Source of the DNA: Pseudomonas putida NBRC 14164
GTDB taxonomy: Bacteria > Pseudomonadota > Gammaproteobacteria > Pseudomonadales > Pseudomonadaceae
Assembly (NCBI RefSeq): GCF_000412675.1
Contig: NC_021505.1
Coordinates: forward strand, 1,668,501 to 1,732,500
Reading direction: 5' to 3'
Length of the DNA stretch: 64,000 bases
Translations under genes and position numbers: made by a program
Shown here: positions 37,399-45,962 of the stretch, one piece after another
How positions within the stretch are numbered: position 1 is the first letter of the stretch
Layout of the letters: each line of letters starts with the position of its first letter
Notes under the pieces: model-generated
What the model was told of the DNA's origin: nothing
The model's input: the letters and a program-made list of their open reading frames with translations, nothing else
Databases searched by the model: none

Positions 37399-39342
37399 TT
37401 ACTGTTCGGTCAGCGCACCTTGATCCTGTGGTTTCCAGGCCAGCAGCCCTTTGCTGAAGTCGTTGGCCGCACTCTGGTAGTAGGCGATAGCCCGGCGAAC
37501 CAGCGGGGTGTCGGTGCCAGCAGCCATTTCCCGACTGTTGCCCAGTGCATCCTGATGCACCCGCATGCCGCCGCGTGGGCTGAGGATCGCCAGGTCCTTG
37601 CCGTCGAACAGCCCCAGGTGCTGGTAGTTGCCGATCAGTACCCGTGGCGGCAAGCTACCTTCGCGCAGCAGGTCACGGCCGAAGAAGGTCGAGGTGTAGC
37701 TCAGGTTGAGCAGGCCGAGCAGGGTTGGTGCAAGGTCGATCTGGCTGGCCAGTTGTGCGTCTTCGCGGGGGGCGATCAGCTTGGGCGCGTAGATCCACAG
37801 CGGAATCTGGTAGTTGCTCACCGGCAAGTCTTCCATCCCTGCGCTCCCGGCGGTGTGGTCGGCGACGAAGACGAACAGGGTATTGTCGAACCACGGCTTG
37901 CCCTTGGCGTCGCGCAGGAACTGGGCGATGGCATGGTCGGTGTACTTCACTGCGCCTTCGCGGCCGTCGCCCGAGGGGATGTCGATTCGGCCGTCCGGGT
38001 AGGTATAAGGGCGGTGATTGGAAGTGGTCATCAACTGCAGCAAGAACGGCTGCTGCTTGGCATGGTCGGCATCGGCCAGTTTCAGGGCCTGCCGATACAG
38101 GTCCTCATCGGCCATACCCCAGGCGTTCTTGAAGCTGATTTCGCTTTCAGCCACGCTGCTCTGGTCGACGATGCGATAGCCGTTGCCGCTGAAGAAGGCG
38201 TTCATGTTGTCGAAGTAGCCGCGCCCGCCATAGACGAACACGGGGTCGTAGCCCACTGCAGCCAGTTGCTGCCCCAGGCTGCCGTAGCCGCTTTCACGGC
38301 CAATGCGTTTGACAATGGAGCGCCCCGGCGTGGGCGGGATCGATAGGGTGATCGCTTCCAGGCCGCGATCAGTACGGGTGCCGGTGGCGTAGAAGTTGTT
38401 GAAGTACAGGCTCTCGCGGCGCAGGGCATCCAGGTTGGGCGTGAGGTTACGCGGGTCGCCGTTGCTGCCCATGTACTTGGCACTGAAACTTTCGATGGTG
38501 ACCAGGATGATGTTCGGTTTGCGTGGCGTGCCGTCGGCGCTGATGTGGCGGCGAATATCTTCGGGCTCGCTGGCCTGGAAGCGGGCGTTGGGCTCGGCCA
38601 GTTCCTGATGCATCTGCGCACCGGCTTCTGCCGCGTCAAGGCTGGCATAGAACTGGGTGTAATCGAGTTCGTTGTTACGGAACGCGGCAAAGAACTGGTA
38701 TGGGCCGTTGCTGGCCAGTTCGCGCTGGTAAGCGTTACCGCCCTGGCCTCGGGGGAACTGCTGGTCGACCAATAGCACACTCAGGCCACCCAGAACCGCC
38801 AGCACGGCAATGCCGCCAAGGCGCTGGCGTAGGGTGGGGCCCGGTGCTGCCAGCGCTTGTGCCAGGGGCTTGCGCAAGACCAGGGCAAGCAGCACGGCGA
38901 CGACAGCGATGCTGCCCAGCAGGGTTGGCAGGGGGTAGGACTCGCGGATGTTGTCCAGCACTTCCTTGGAGTACACCAGGTAGTCGACCGCGATGAAGTT
39001 GAAGCGCACGCCGAATTCGTCCCAGAACAGCCACTCGGCCACCGCGACAAACAGCATCACGAATAGGCTGACGACCAGTACCCCGCTCATCAGCCGGCGA
39101 TGCCAGCGCGTGCGCCACAAAGCTGCCGGGCACACGGCCAGGTACAGCCCTAGCGGCAGGGCGGCGTAGGTGAGGAAGCTCAGGTCGTACAGGGCACCAC
39201 TGAAGAATAACGAGATGTAGTCGCCATGAACTTCATCGAGATGGGTGGCCAGCAATATCAGGCGGGTCAGCAGGAAAATGCCAAACCACAGTGAGCAAAC
39301 TAACAGAAGATACCGCCAAGGGGCGGCGAGGGGCGTGCGCAT
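37399..39342 (-). CDS. LTA-synthase/sulfatase-family phosphotransferase
   Basis: A 647-residue inner-membrane protein. Five hydrophobic helices occupy residues 1-200; the periplasmic alkaline-phosphatase-fold domain starts near residue 275 with PNIILVTIESFSAKYMGS. The nucleophile Thr lies in NFYATGTRTDRGLEAI, and metal ligands in FVFVADHTAGS. This is the LtaS/OpgB/Eptase architecture. In a Gram-negative host it most likely transfers a phosphoglycerol or similar group to periplasmic glucans or another envelope glycan, rather than making lipoteichoic acid. Confidence 0.9.
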   Translation of the reverse strand: MRTPLAAPWRYLLLVCSLWFGIFLLTRLILLATHLDEVHGDYISLFFSGALYDLSFLTYAALPLGLYLAVCPAALWRTRWHRRLMSGVLVVSLFVMLFVAVAEWLFWDEFGVRFNFIAVDYLVYSKEVLDNIRESYPLPTLLGSIAVVAVLLALVLRKPLAQALAAPGPTLRQRLGGIAVLAVLGGLSVLLVDQQFPRGQGGNAYQRELASNGPYQFFAAFRNNELDYTQFYASLDAAEAGAQMHQELAEPNARFQASEPEDIRRHISADGTPRKPNIILVTIESFSAKYMGSNGDPRNLTPNLDALRRESLYFNNFYATGTRTDRGLEAITLSIPPTPGRSIVKRIGRESGYGSLGQQLAAVGYDPVFVYGGRGYFDNMNAFFSGNGYRIVDQSSVAESEISFKNAWGMADEDLYRQALKLADADHAKQQPFLLQLMTTSNHRPYTYPDGRIDIPSGDGREGAVKYTDHAIAQFLRDAKGKPWFDNTLFVFVADHTAGSAGMEDLPVSNYQIPLWIYAPKLIAPREDAQLASQIDLAPTLLGLLNLSYTSTFFGRDLLREGSLPPRVLIGNYQHLGLFDGKDLAILSPRGGMRVHQDALGNSREMAAGTDTPLVRRAIAYYQSAANDFSKGLLAWKPQDQGALTEQ

Positions 39343-39495
39343 TAAGTGGGCCTGTTTTCTTTTTTTGAGTGCAAGAAGAAAAGCATGCTAGAGGGTGTAG
39401 TGCAAAAATTTTGTCAAAATTTCGCAGTGTTCGGGTGGAGTGACAGCGCTTATAGTCAACATTTTACTATTCCCACATGTCAGGAGGAGTAATCC

Positions 39496-39810
39496 ATGTT
39501 TGGAAATGTGTTGACTTACGATGTTTACCACTTGGCGCTTTACCTGGCTACGGCCATGGCGTGGGGGGCGCTGGGCCTGTGGCTGCTGCTTCATGGGGCG
39601 GGGGTCGAGGCGTTGTATAAGTGCTGTGCAGTGTTCGGCCTGGCGTTGACAATCAGTAGCGTGATGTTGGTGCTGGACATCTTGCGAGTGCTTGAGCACT
39701 GGCAGGTAGAGGCGGGTCTTTTGCTGTTTGGCGTGTTGTTACCCTGTGTACTCGCTCTGACTTTCAAGGCAGGTTTTAATGTAAGTAAGATCTATCTGAG
39801 TAAGTTGTAG
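39496..39810 (+). CDS. Small integral membrane protein of unknown function
   Basis: A 104-residue protein with three to four hydrophobic segments (LALYLATAMAWGALGLWLLL, CCAVFGLALTISSVMLVLDIL, AGLLLFGVLLPCVLALTF). A strong AGGAGGAG site stands before the ATG. It is divergent from the LTA-synthase-like gene across an A+T-rich promoter region of 153 bases. No family was recognised. Confidence 0.78.
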   Translation: MFGNVLTYDVYHLALYLATAMAWGALGLWLLLHGAGVEALYKCCAVFGLALTISSVMLVLDILRVLEHWQVEAGLLLFGVLLPCVLALTFKAGFNVSKIYLSKL

Positions 39811-39888
39811 GAAATCACTTACGTTGTGTGCATTGAACTACACGTAACGGCGCGTTGAAAAGTCAACGCGCTGTCACGTTTCAGCGCA

Positions 39889-40671
39889 TCAGAAGTGCAC
39901 TTTTACCAGGAAGCTCATGGTGTTCTGGTCAGTCGTAAAGGCATCGCTGTCCTTGATGCCGTACTTGTTCTTCCAGTAGTCGTACTCCACACCCACATAC
40001 AGCTGCTTCTCGCCCAGGTGCAATGCCTTGCCCAGGTCATACTTGATCTGCGGGTTGAAGTGCAGGTTGGCGTGGTAGGTGCCGCGGCGGTTCTCGTCGT
40101 TGTCCACCACCCAGTCCATGAAGCCGTCGATCAGCACGTCGGAATCGCCCACCGGAATGGTGTACGACCATACCGGGGTGATCTGCCATACGTTGTCACC
40201 AGCGCGGCTGCCGTCGGTGGTGCGGTTGTAGAAGTTCAGCTGGAAGTAGTCAAAGCCGGGGATGGCCAGGTCGAAGCCTGGGCCGATCAGGTACGACTCG
40301 GTGTCACCCTCGCCAAACTCGTAGGTCATCGCCAGCAGCACGTCCTTGACCGGGCCGAACTCGACCTTCTGGTCGAAGATCTTGTTGAACGACAGGCGTG
40401 GGCTGATCTCACCGTAATAGGTATTCGGGCCATTGCCGGCGTCTTTCTGGCCTTGGTAGAAGATCTTGTCGACGAAGATGAAGTTGTCGCCGTACTTCCA
40501 GCCATCCGCGTGCTCGAACGTGACGGTTTGCTGGATCGCCGGGTTGACCTTGAAGTTCTTGCCCCACAGGTAGGTCAGGCTGTTGTTCTGCCATTGCAGC
40601 AGGTCGTCGGCGTAGGTGGTGCCACAGGCCAGCAGGCCGCCGGCGAGGATCAGGCTGTTGATGGTACGCAT
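39889..40671 (-). CDS. Tsx-like nucleoside-specific outer membrane channel (copy 1)
   Basis: A 260-residue protein with a signal peptide ending near TTYA (residue 21) and a beta-barrel pattern, finishing in a C-terminal Phe (LVKVHF) typical of outer membrane proteins. Motifs such as WQNNSLTYLWGKNFKVNP and FGPVKDVLLAMTYEFGEGD place it in the Tsx/OmpK-like family. It probably admits nucleosides or nucleobases. It is about 65 per cent identical by eye to the adjacent copy at 41027. Its upstream region carries a TTGACTGAGCGGTCAG operator-like palindrome. Confidence 0.87.
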   Translation of the reverse strand: MRTINSLILAGGLLACGTTYADDLLQWQNNSLTYLWGKNFKVNPAIQQTVTFEHADGWKYGDNFIFVDKIFYQGQKDAGNGPNTYYGEISPRLSFNKIFDQKVEFGPVKDVLLAMTYEFGEGDTESYLIGPGFDLAIPGFDYFQLNFYNRTTDGSRAGDNVWQITPVWSYTIPVGDSDVLIDGFMDWVVDNDENRRGTYHANLHFNPQIKYDLGKALHLGEKQLYVGVEYDYWKNKYGIKDSDAFTTDQNTMSFLVKVHF

Positions 40672-41026
40672 TGCGAGTGTCGCTCCCTTGATTGATCTGT
40701 TGTCAGCGCTCGGTATTGGCGCTTTTTTGTTGTCTTGCGAGTCAGCTTTTTTCGATAGGCCACAGCTGTTTGGCAAGGGTTGAGCCAACTTTTCCGGGTT
40801 GGCAAAACCTTCCTGCTCGACTTCGTTCTGAACGGATGAAAAGGGTCTTTCAGGCTGGCAACACGTTGGCCAACCGCCCGTATTCATTGACTGAGCGGTC
40901 AGTAAACGCAGGCAGAATCCGTTCTGCCCTGATCGAGGGGGCGCGCAGATTACTGGCTTGCGCGCCGCGCCTCAAGTGCTCCGTCCTGGAGCGGGGTGGT
41001 TCAAACTTGTGCGTTTGGTCAGTTTA
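40672..41026. other. Upstream region of Tsx-like copy 1
   Basis: A 355-base gap between the two porin genes. It holds the TTGACTGAGCGGTCAG palindrome and a short stem-loop with a T-run on the plus strand (40705-40728) for which no plus-strand gene is seen. The gap suggests that copy 1 has its own promoter rather than reading through from copy 2. Confidence 0.5.
40887..40902. promoter_or_regulatory. TTGACTGAGCGGTCAG operator-like palindrome
   Basis: TGAC-N6-GTCA inverted repeat 216 bases upstream of the Tsx copy 1 start. The spacing matches the sites before the NCS2 purine permease and xdhA. Confidence 0.5.
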
Positions 41027-41812
41027 TTAGAAATGCACTTTGATCAGGGCACTGGCGACGCTCTGGTTGCTTTCCAGGTTGCCGCGGCTGTCGATGCCGT
41101 ATTTGTCCTTCCAGTAGCTGTACTCAAAGCCCACGTAGAGCTGCTTGGCGCCCAGGTTCAGCGCCTTGCCCAAGTCGTATTTGACCTGCGGGTTGAAGTG
41201 CAGGTTGGCGTGATAGGTGCCACGGCGGGTCTGGTCGTTGTCGGGGACCCAGTCCATGTAACCGTCGATCAGAATGTCAGACCTGCCCACGGCGATGGTG
41301 TACGACCAGCCAGGGGTGATCTGCCAGACGTTGTCGCCGGGGCGGCTGCCCTCGGTGTTGCGCACGTAGAAGTTGAGGGTGAAATAGTTGAAGCCGGGGA
41401 TGTTCAGGTCAAAGCCGGGGCCGATCAGGTAGGCTTCGTTGTCGCCTTCGCCACGCTCGTAGGTCATGGCCAACAGCACGTCCTTGATAGGGCCGAAGGC
41501 AAGTTTCTGGTCGAAGATCTTGCCGAACGACAGGCGCGGGCTGAACTCGCCGTAGTAGGTGGTCACGCCTTTGCTGGCGTCGGCCTTGCCGTTGTAGAAG
41601 ATCTTGTCGACGAACATGAAGGTGTCGCCGTACTTCCATTTGTTGGCGTGCTCGAACGTGATGGTTTGCTGGATATCAGGGTTGACCTTGAAGTCCTTGC
41701 CATACAGGTAGGTCAGGCTCTCGCCATGCCATTGCAGCCATTCGCCTGCATGCGAGGGTAGGGTGGCCAGCAGGCTGCTGCCCAACAACAGGGACGTGGT
41801 GATGCGCTTCAT
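41027..41812 (-). CDS. Tsx-like nucleoside-specific outer membrane channel (copy 2)
   Basis: A 261-residue protein, a paralogue of the 39889 product: signal peptide to about residue 22 (LPSHA), WHGESLTYLYGKDFKVNP, FGPIKDVLLAMTYERGEGD and a terminal LIKVHF. The copies align without gaps over most of their length, which points to a tandem duplication. The gene lies 140 bases after the urate/xanthine permease gene and may be cotranscribed with it, giving outer- and inner-membrane steps for purine uptake. Confidence 0.87.
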   Translation of the reverse strand: MKRITTSLLLGSSLLATLPSHAGEWLQWHGESLTYLYGKDFKVNPDIQQTITFEHANKWKYGDTFMFVDKIFYNGKADASKGVTTYYGEFSPRLSFGKIFDQKLAFGPIKDVLLAMTYERGEGDNEAYLIGPGFDLNIPGFNYFTLNFYVRNTEGSRPGDNVWQITPGWSYTIAVGRSDILIDGYMDWVPDNDQTRRGTYHANLHFNPQVKYDLGKALNLGAKQLYVGFEYSYWKDKYGIDSRGNLESNQSVASALIKVHF

Positions 41813-41952
41813 GTTGTGATTCCCGGACTTATTGTTTTTGTTGGCGGTTTTTTTGGCGCGCAGGCGCCCCGGGCGACCCATTCCGGCGGGTCGACGGCGT
41901 AGCGGTTACTGCAGATGTGGGTGAGGGGCGGCAAAGCGCCGCCCCTTATGGC

Positions 41953-43308
41953 TCAATGCTGGTGACAGGCGTCGTTGTGCACCGCGCGGTCGGCGCCACC
42001 GAGGATGTTGAACAGCACGTTCAACACCAGGGCACTGACCGTGGCCATGGCGATACCACTGTGGGTGATGGGTTCCATCCACTGCGGCATCTGGGCAAAG
42101 AACTCCGGACGCACTACGGGGATCAACCCGAAGCCGACGCTCACCGCCACCAGCAGCTGGTTGCGGCGGTCGCCGATGTCCGCCTCCTGAAGAATCTTGA
42201 TCCCGGTGGCAGTGACCATGCCGAACATGGCAATGGACGCGCCGCCCAGTACCGCAGGCGGGATCGAGGCAATCAGGAAGGCCGCTTTTGGCAGCAGGCT
42301 GAGCAGGATCAGCAGTGCACCGGCCACGATGGTGACAAAGCGGCAGCGCACCCCGGTCATCTGCACCAGGCCGATGTTCTGGGCGAACGAGGAGTGGGTA
42401 AAGGTGTTGAAGAAGCCGGCAATGAACGATGCACCGGCATCGCACAGCAGGCCGCGACGCAGCATCCCTGGCGTAACTTCGCGATCAGTCACCTTGCCCA
42501 GGGCCAGGAACATGCCGGTGGACTCGACGAAGATGATCACCACCACCAGGCACATGGACAGGATCGGCGCCAGGCTGAAGGTCGGCATGCCGAAGTGCAG
42601 TGGGGTTACCACCTGCAACCACGGCGCGTCTTTCAGGCCAGACAGGTCGACCATGCCGATGGAGCCGGCCAGGATGTAGCCAAGGCCCATGCCCACCAGC
42701 ACCGATACGTTGACCCAGAAGCCACGCATGAAGCGGTTGATCAGCAGGATGACCGCCAGCACCAGGCCGGCCACCAGTAGGTAGATCGGCGAGCCGAAGG
42801 TTTCAGCTTCATGGCCGCCACCAGCCCAGTTGACTGCCACCGGGAACAGCGACAGGCCAATCGAGGTGATCACCGTACCGGTGACCAGCGGCGGGAAGAA
42901 ACGTACGACCTTGGACATGAACGGCGCGATCAGCATGCCGAAGAACCCGGCGGCGATGGTCGCCCCGAAGATCCCCTGCAGGCCTACGCCGGGCATGCCG
43001 GCCATGGCCACCATGCTGCCGACAGCAGCGAAACTGGCACCCATCATCACCGGCATGCGGATGCCCACCGGGCCGATACCGAACGACTGGATGATGGTGG
43101 CGACGCCAGCGACCAGCAGGTCGGCGTTGATCAGGAAAGCGACTTCTTCACGGGACAACCCAGCGGCCTGGCCGATGATCAACGGCACGGCAATCGCGCC
43201 ACCGTACATCAGCAGAACGTGTTGCAGGCCAACCAGGATCAGTTGGAACAAGGGCAAGGGTTCGCGCGGCGGCGCAATGGGGATATACGCCTTGCGTGAC
43301 TCGGACAT
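41953..43308 (-). CDS. NCS2-family xanthine/urate permease
   Basis: A 451-residue transporter of the nucleobase-ascorbate (NAT) branch of NCS2. It begins with a TM1 segment LVGLQHVLLMYGGAIAVPLI holding the conserved QH motif and has 14 predicted helices. The signature region in the second half reads FNTFTHSSFAQNIGLVQMTGV (NxxxxSxxxQNxGLVQ), where Gln-Asn residues bind the base. It belongs with UacT and XanQ relatives. Being transcribed with puuD, allA, uraD and puuE favours urate or xanthine as substrate. Confidence 0.92.
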   Translation of the reverse strand: MSESRKAYIPIAPPREPLPLFQLILVGLQHVLLMYGGAIAVPLIIGQAAGLSREEVAFLINADLLVAGVATIIQSFGIGPVGIRMPVMMGASFAAVGSMVAMAGMPGVGLQGIFGATIAAGFFGMLIAPFMSKVVRFFPPLVTGTVITSIGLSLFPVAVNWAGGGHEAETFGSPIYLLVAGLVLAVILLINRFMRGFWVNVSVLVGMGLGYILAGSIGMVDLSGLKDAPWLQVVTPLHFGMPTFSLAPILSMCLVVVIIFVESTGMFLALGKVTDREVTPGMLRRGLLCDAGASFIAGFFNTFTHSSFAQNIGLVQMTGVRCRFVTIVAGALLILLSLLPKAAFLIASIPPAVLGGASIAMFGMVTATGIKILQEADIGDRRNQLLVAVSVGFGLIPVVRPEFFAQMPQWMEPITHSGIAMATVSALVLNVLFNILGGADRAVHNDACHQH

Positions 43309-43459
43309 GCAGCACCTCGAGTTTTGTTTTTATTCTCGGATCCAAGCGGCAAGCTCCAAGCGGCAGTTTCTCGGTGAAGAGAGACCGGGGTTCCCGCTTG
43401 CAGTTGAACGCTCGATGCTTGCTTGTTGCGTGAATCTTCAAGTTTGAGGCCGGGTTAAC

Positions 43460-43495
43460 CGGCCTCTTCGCGGCGCAAGGCCGCTCCTACAGGGG
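43460..43495. repeat. Single REP unit
   Basis: One unpaired REP unit of the GCGCAAGGCCGCTCCTACAGG subtype at the 3' end of puuD, inside the 213-base gap before the permease gene. Confidence 0.75.
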
Positions 43496-43521
43496 ACTCA
43501 GTCGCCTGGTAGGAGGGTGTT

Positions 43522-44850
43522 TCAATTGACCTGGGCACCTTTGGCGATCCAGTCGCCGACGAGCTTGCGCTCTTCGGTGGTCATCTGGGTGATGTTGCCC
43601 AGCGGCATGATCTGGCTGGCGACCGCTTGCGCCTGGATGCGCGCGGCCTGGGCCTGGATCTGCTGCGGGGTGTCGAACATCACGCCGGCAGGGGCGGCGC
43701 TGAACAGTGGGCTGGTCGGCTTGGACGAGTGGCACACGGTGCAGCGTTCCTGGATGACATTGTGGATCTTGTCGAAGTCGCCACCGCCGGCCTGGGCAGC
43801 GGCCTGGGCCGGTGCTTGCGCTGGTGCAGCCGGCGCTTCGGCAGCCTTGGCTGCGTCCTCGGCGCGCTGCTCGGCAGCGGTCTTGCCACCGACGGCAGTC
43901 GCAGGCAGCGGCTGGTACTCGACCTTCGCTGCCGCTTGCTCAGGGCTTACGGCCATCGGTTTCGGACCGGTGACGTAGGCCAGGCAGATCATCGCCAGGG
44001 CGCCGACCGGCAGGGTCCAGGCGTACTTGTTGCTGTCGTGGCGGGTGTTGAAGTAGTGGCGGATCAGAACCGCGGCTACTGCGATACCGGCCAGGATCAG
44101 CCAGTTGTACTGGCTACCGTAGGTGCTCGGGAAATGGTTGCTGATCATGATGAACAGCACCGGCAGGGTGAAGTAGTTGTTGTGGCGCGAGCGCAGCAGG
44201 CCCTTGGCCGGCAGCACCGGGTCGGGCGTCTGGTTGTTCTCGATCGCCGCCACCAGCTGGCGCTGGGCCGGCATGATGATGCGGAACACGTTACCGACCA
44301 TGATGGTGCCGATGATCGCGCCGGTGTGCAGGTATGCACCACGGCCGCTGAACACCAGGCTGAAGCCCCAGCAGGCGGCGATGATCAGCACGAACAGCAC
44401 ACCGCCGAGCAGCGCTGGCTTCTTGCCCAGGGGCGAGTCGCACAGGAAGTCGTAGATGAACCAGCCAGCGATCAGCGAGCCGATACCGATGGCCACGCCT
44501 TCGGCACCGCTCAGGGTGCTGCCAGGGGCCAGCAGGTACAGCGCCGGGTTCCAGTAGAACACCACGCACAGCAGGGCGATACCGGACATCCAGGTGAAGT
44601 AGGCTTCCCATTTGAACCAGTGCAGGTTCTCGGGCATTTTCGGGGGTGCGAGCTTGTATTTCTCCAGGTGGTAGATACCACCGCCGTGAATTGCCCAGAG
44701 ATCACCCGACAACCCATCGCGCGGGTTGCTTCGGTTCAGGTGGTTCTCCAGCCAGACGAAGTAGAACGATGCACCGATCCAGGCGACACCGGTGATCATG
44801 TGAACCCAGCGAATGCTCAGGTTCAGCCATTCGTGAAGGTGTGCTTCCAC
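43522..44850 (-). CDS. puuD: Membrane urate hydroxylase PuuD (cytochrome c-linked)
   Basis: A 442-residue protein. Residues 1-290 form eight or so helices with histidines typical of PuuD (LNLSIRWVHMITGVAWIGASFYFVWLENHL; IHGGGIYHLEKYKL). After an Ala/Pro-rich linker, the C-terminal domain carries a c-type heme site CTVCH near residues 370-374 (VIQERCTVCHSSKP). PuuD oxidises urate to 5-hydroxyisourate without making H2O2, passing electrons to the respiratory chain. It therefore depends on the ccm system seen at 4-11 kb. The start is GTG. Confidence 0.94.
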   Translation of the reverse strand: MEAHLHEWLNLSIRWVHMITGVAWIGASFYFVWLENHLNRSNPRDGLSGDLWAIHGGGIYHLEKYKLAPPKMPENLHWFKWEAYFTWMSGIALLCVVFYWNPALYLLAPGSTLSGAEGVAIGIGSLIAGWFIYDFLCDSPLGKKPALLGGVLFVLIIAACWGFSLVFSGRGAYLHTGAIIGTIMVGNVFRIIMPAQRQLVAAIENNQTPDPVLPAKGLLRSRHNNYFTLPVLFIMISNHFPSTYGSQYNWLILAGIAVAAVLIRHYFNTRHDSNKYAWTLPVGALAMICLAYVTGPKPMAVSPEQAAAKVEYQPLPATAVGGKTAAEQRAEDAAKAAEAPAAPAQAPAQAAAQAGGGDFDKIHNVIQERCTVCHSSKPTSPLFSAAPAGVMFDTPQQIQAQAARIQAQAVASQIMPLGNITQMTTEERKLVGDWIAKGAQVN

Positions 44851-44893
44851 AGTATGTACCTCTGCCGATCACCTGACGATGATCGACCTTTTC

Positions 44894-45397
44894 TTATTGG
44901 TGGGGATTGAGGATCAGCATCTGTTCCTCGGTGAAGTAATGCTCATCGCAGTTGTTGCCAGAACCACTGCGATCAACCACCAGGAAATCATCCCGCTTTT
45001 CGATCGTGAGCACCGGGTGGTGCCAAACGCCGCGATGGTAATTGATGCCCTGCCTGCCATTACTGCGGAAGGCGCGGACCAAGCCTGATACAGGTGCATC
45101 GCCAACGGGCGCGACCACGATCAGAAAGGGGTTGCCGAGCAGCGGGATGAAAGCCTGGCTGCCCAGCGGATGGCGTTCCAGCATGCGTACGGTCAGCGGC
45201 ATGTCCAGCGCGTCGGCGCGGAAGATGCTGATGATCGCCTTGTCTTCGGGCTCGGCGGTCTCGACCGTGGCGAGCTTGTGAAAGCGCATGGTCGAGCCGT
45301 TGTTGATCATGAAGTGGTCGCTGCCGTCGGTTTCGATCACATCTCCGAACTGGGCGAAGGCTTCTTTGGTCAGGGGCTCGATCATCAGGGTGCGCAT
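44894..45397 (-). CDS. allA: Ureidoglycolate lyase
   Basis: A 167-residue cupin-fold enzyme, the usual length for AllA. It has MIEPLTKEAFAQFGDVIETDG at the N-terminus and the C-terminal FRSNGRQGINYHRGVWHHPVL segment with metal-ligand histidines. It splits ureidoglycolate to glyoxylate and urea, which link this cluster to gcl and the urea transporter. It lies 49 bases after uraD and 43 before puuD. Confidence 0.93.
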   Translation of the reverse strand: MRTLMIEPLTKEAFAQFGDVIETDGSDHFMINNGSTMRFHKLATVETAEPEDKAIISIFRADALDMPLTVRMLERHPLGSQAFIPLLGNPFLIVVAPVGDAPVSGLVRAFRSNGRQGINYHRGVWHHPVLTIEKRDDFLVVDRSGSGNNCDEHYFTEEQMLILNPHQ

Positions 45398-45446
45398 GCG
45401 GGTCTCTCTTATATGTTCGTTGTACTGAAAAAGGTTCGGCTGTCGC

Positions 45447-45962
45447 TTACAACTGCAGCAGGCGGAACAGGGCGATCAGGTTGATCTGCGCCAGGGCTTC
45501 CTTGAATTCGGCATCTGCATCGTTGTGGATGCGTTTTTCAAAGGCGGCGAGGATCTGGTGCCGGTTGCTGCCCTTCACCGCCATGATGAACGGGAACTGG
45601 AATTTGGCCTTGTAGGCATCGTTCAGTTCGGTGAAGCGGGCGAACTCTTCGGCGGTGCACTGGTGGATACCGGCGCCGGCCTGTTCGTTGGTGCTCGATT
45701 CGGTCAGCTCGCCCTGGATGGCGGCCTTGCCGGCCAGGTCCGGGTGAGCGTTGATCAGCGCCAGCTGGTCGGCGTGGTTGGCGCTGAGCAGGATGTCGCT
45801 CATGCGCTGGTGCAGCGCTTCGATCTCGTCCAGCTCGCCCAACTGGCCCAGGTCGTAGGCTTTTTCGGCAACCCACGGCGAGTGCTCGTAGATGTCGGCG
45901 AAGGCCTCGACGAAGGCGTCACGGCTCAGGGCGGAGGGCTTGAGGGTGTTGAAGGCGGTCAT
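45447..45962 (-). CDS. uraD: OHCU decarboxylase UraD
   Basis: A 171-residue all-helical protein with LSRDAFVEAFADIYEHSPWVAEKAY, ALINAHPDLAGKAA (His-Pro active-site region) and LTESSTNEQAGAG. It decarboxylates 2-oxo-4-hydroxy-4-carboxy-5-ureidoimidazoline to (S)-allantoin. Its ATG overlaps the puuE stop by one base. Confidence 0.95.
   Translation of the reverse strand: MTAFNTLKPSALSRDAFVEAFADIYEHSPWVAEKAYDLGQLGELDEIEALHQRMSDILLSANHADQLALINAHPDLAGKAAIQGELTESSTNEQAGAGIHQCTAEEFARFTELNDAYKAKFQFPFIMAVKGSNRHQILAAFEKRIHNDADAEFKEALAQINLIALFRLLQL

Noticed and set aside
40705..40728. Stem-loop with a T-run as a rho-independent terminator
   Set aside because: The T-run is on the plus strand, where no gene ends nearby; the flanking genes are both on the minus strand.
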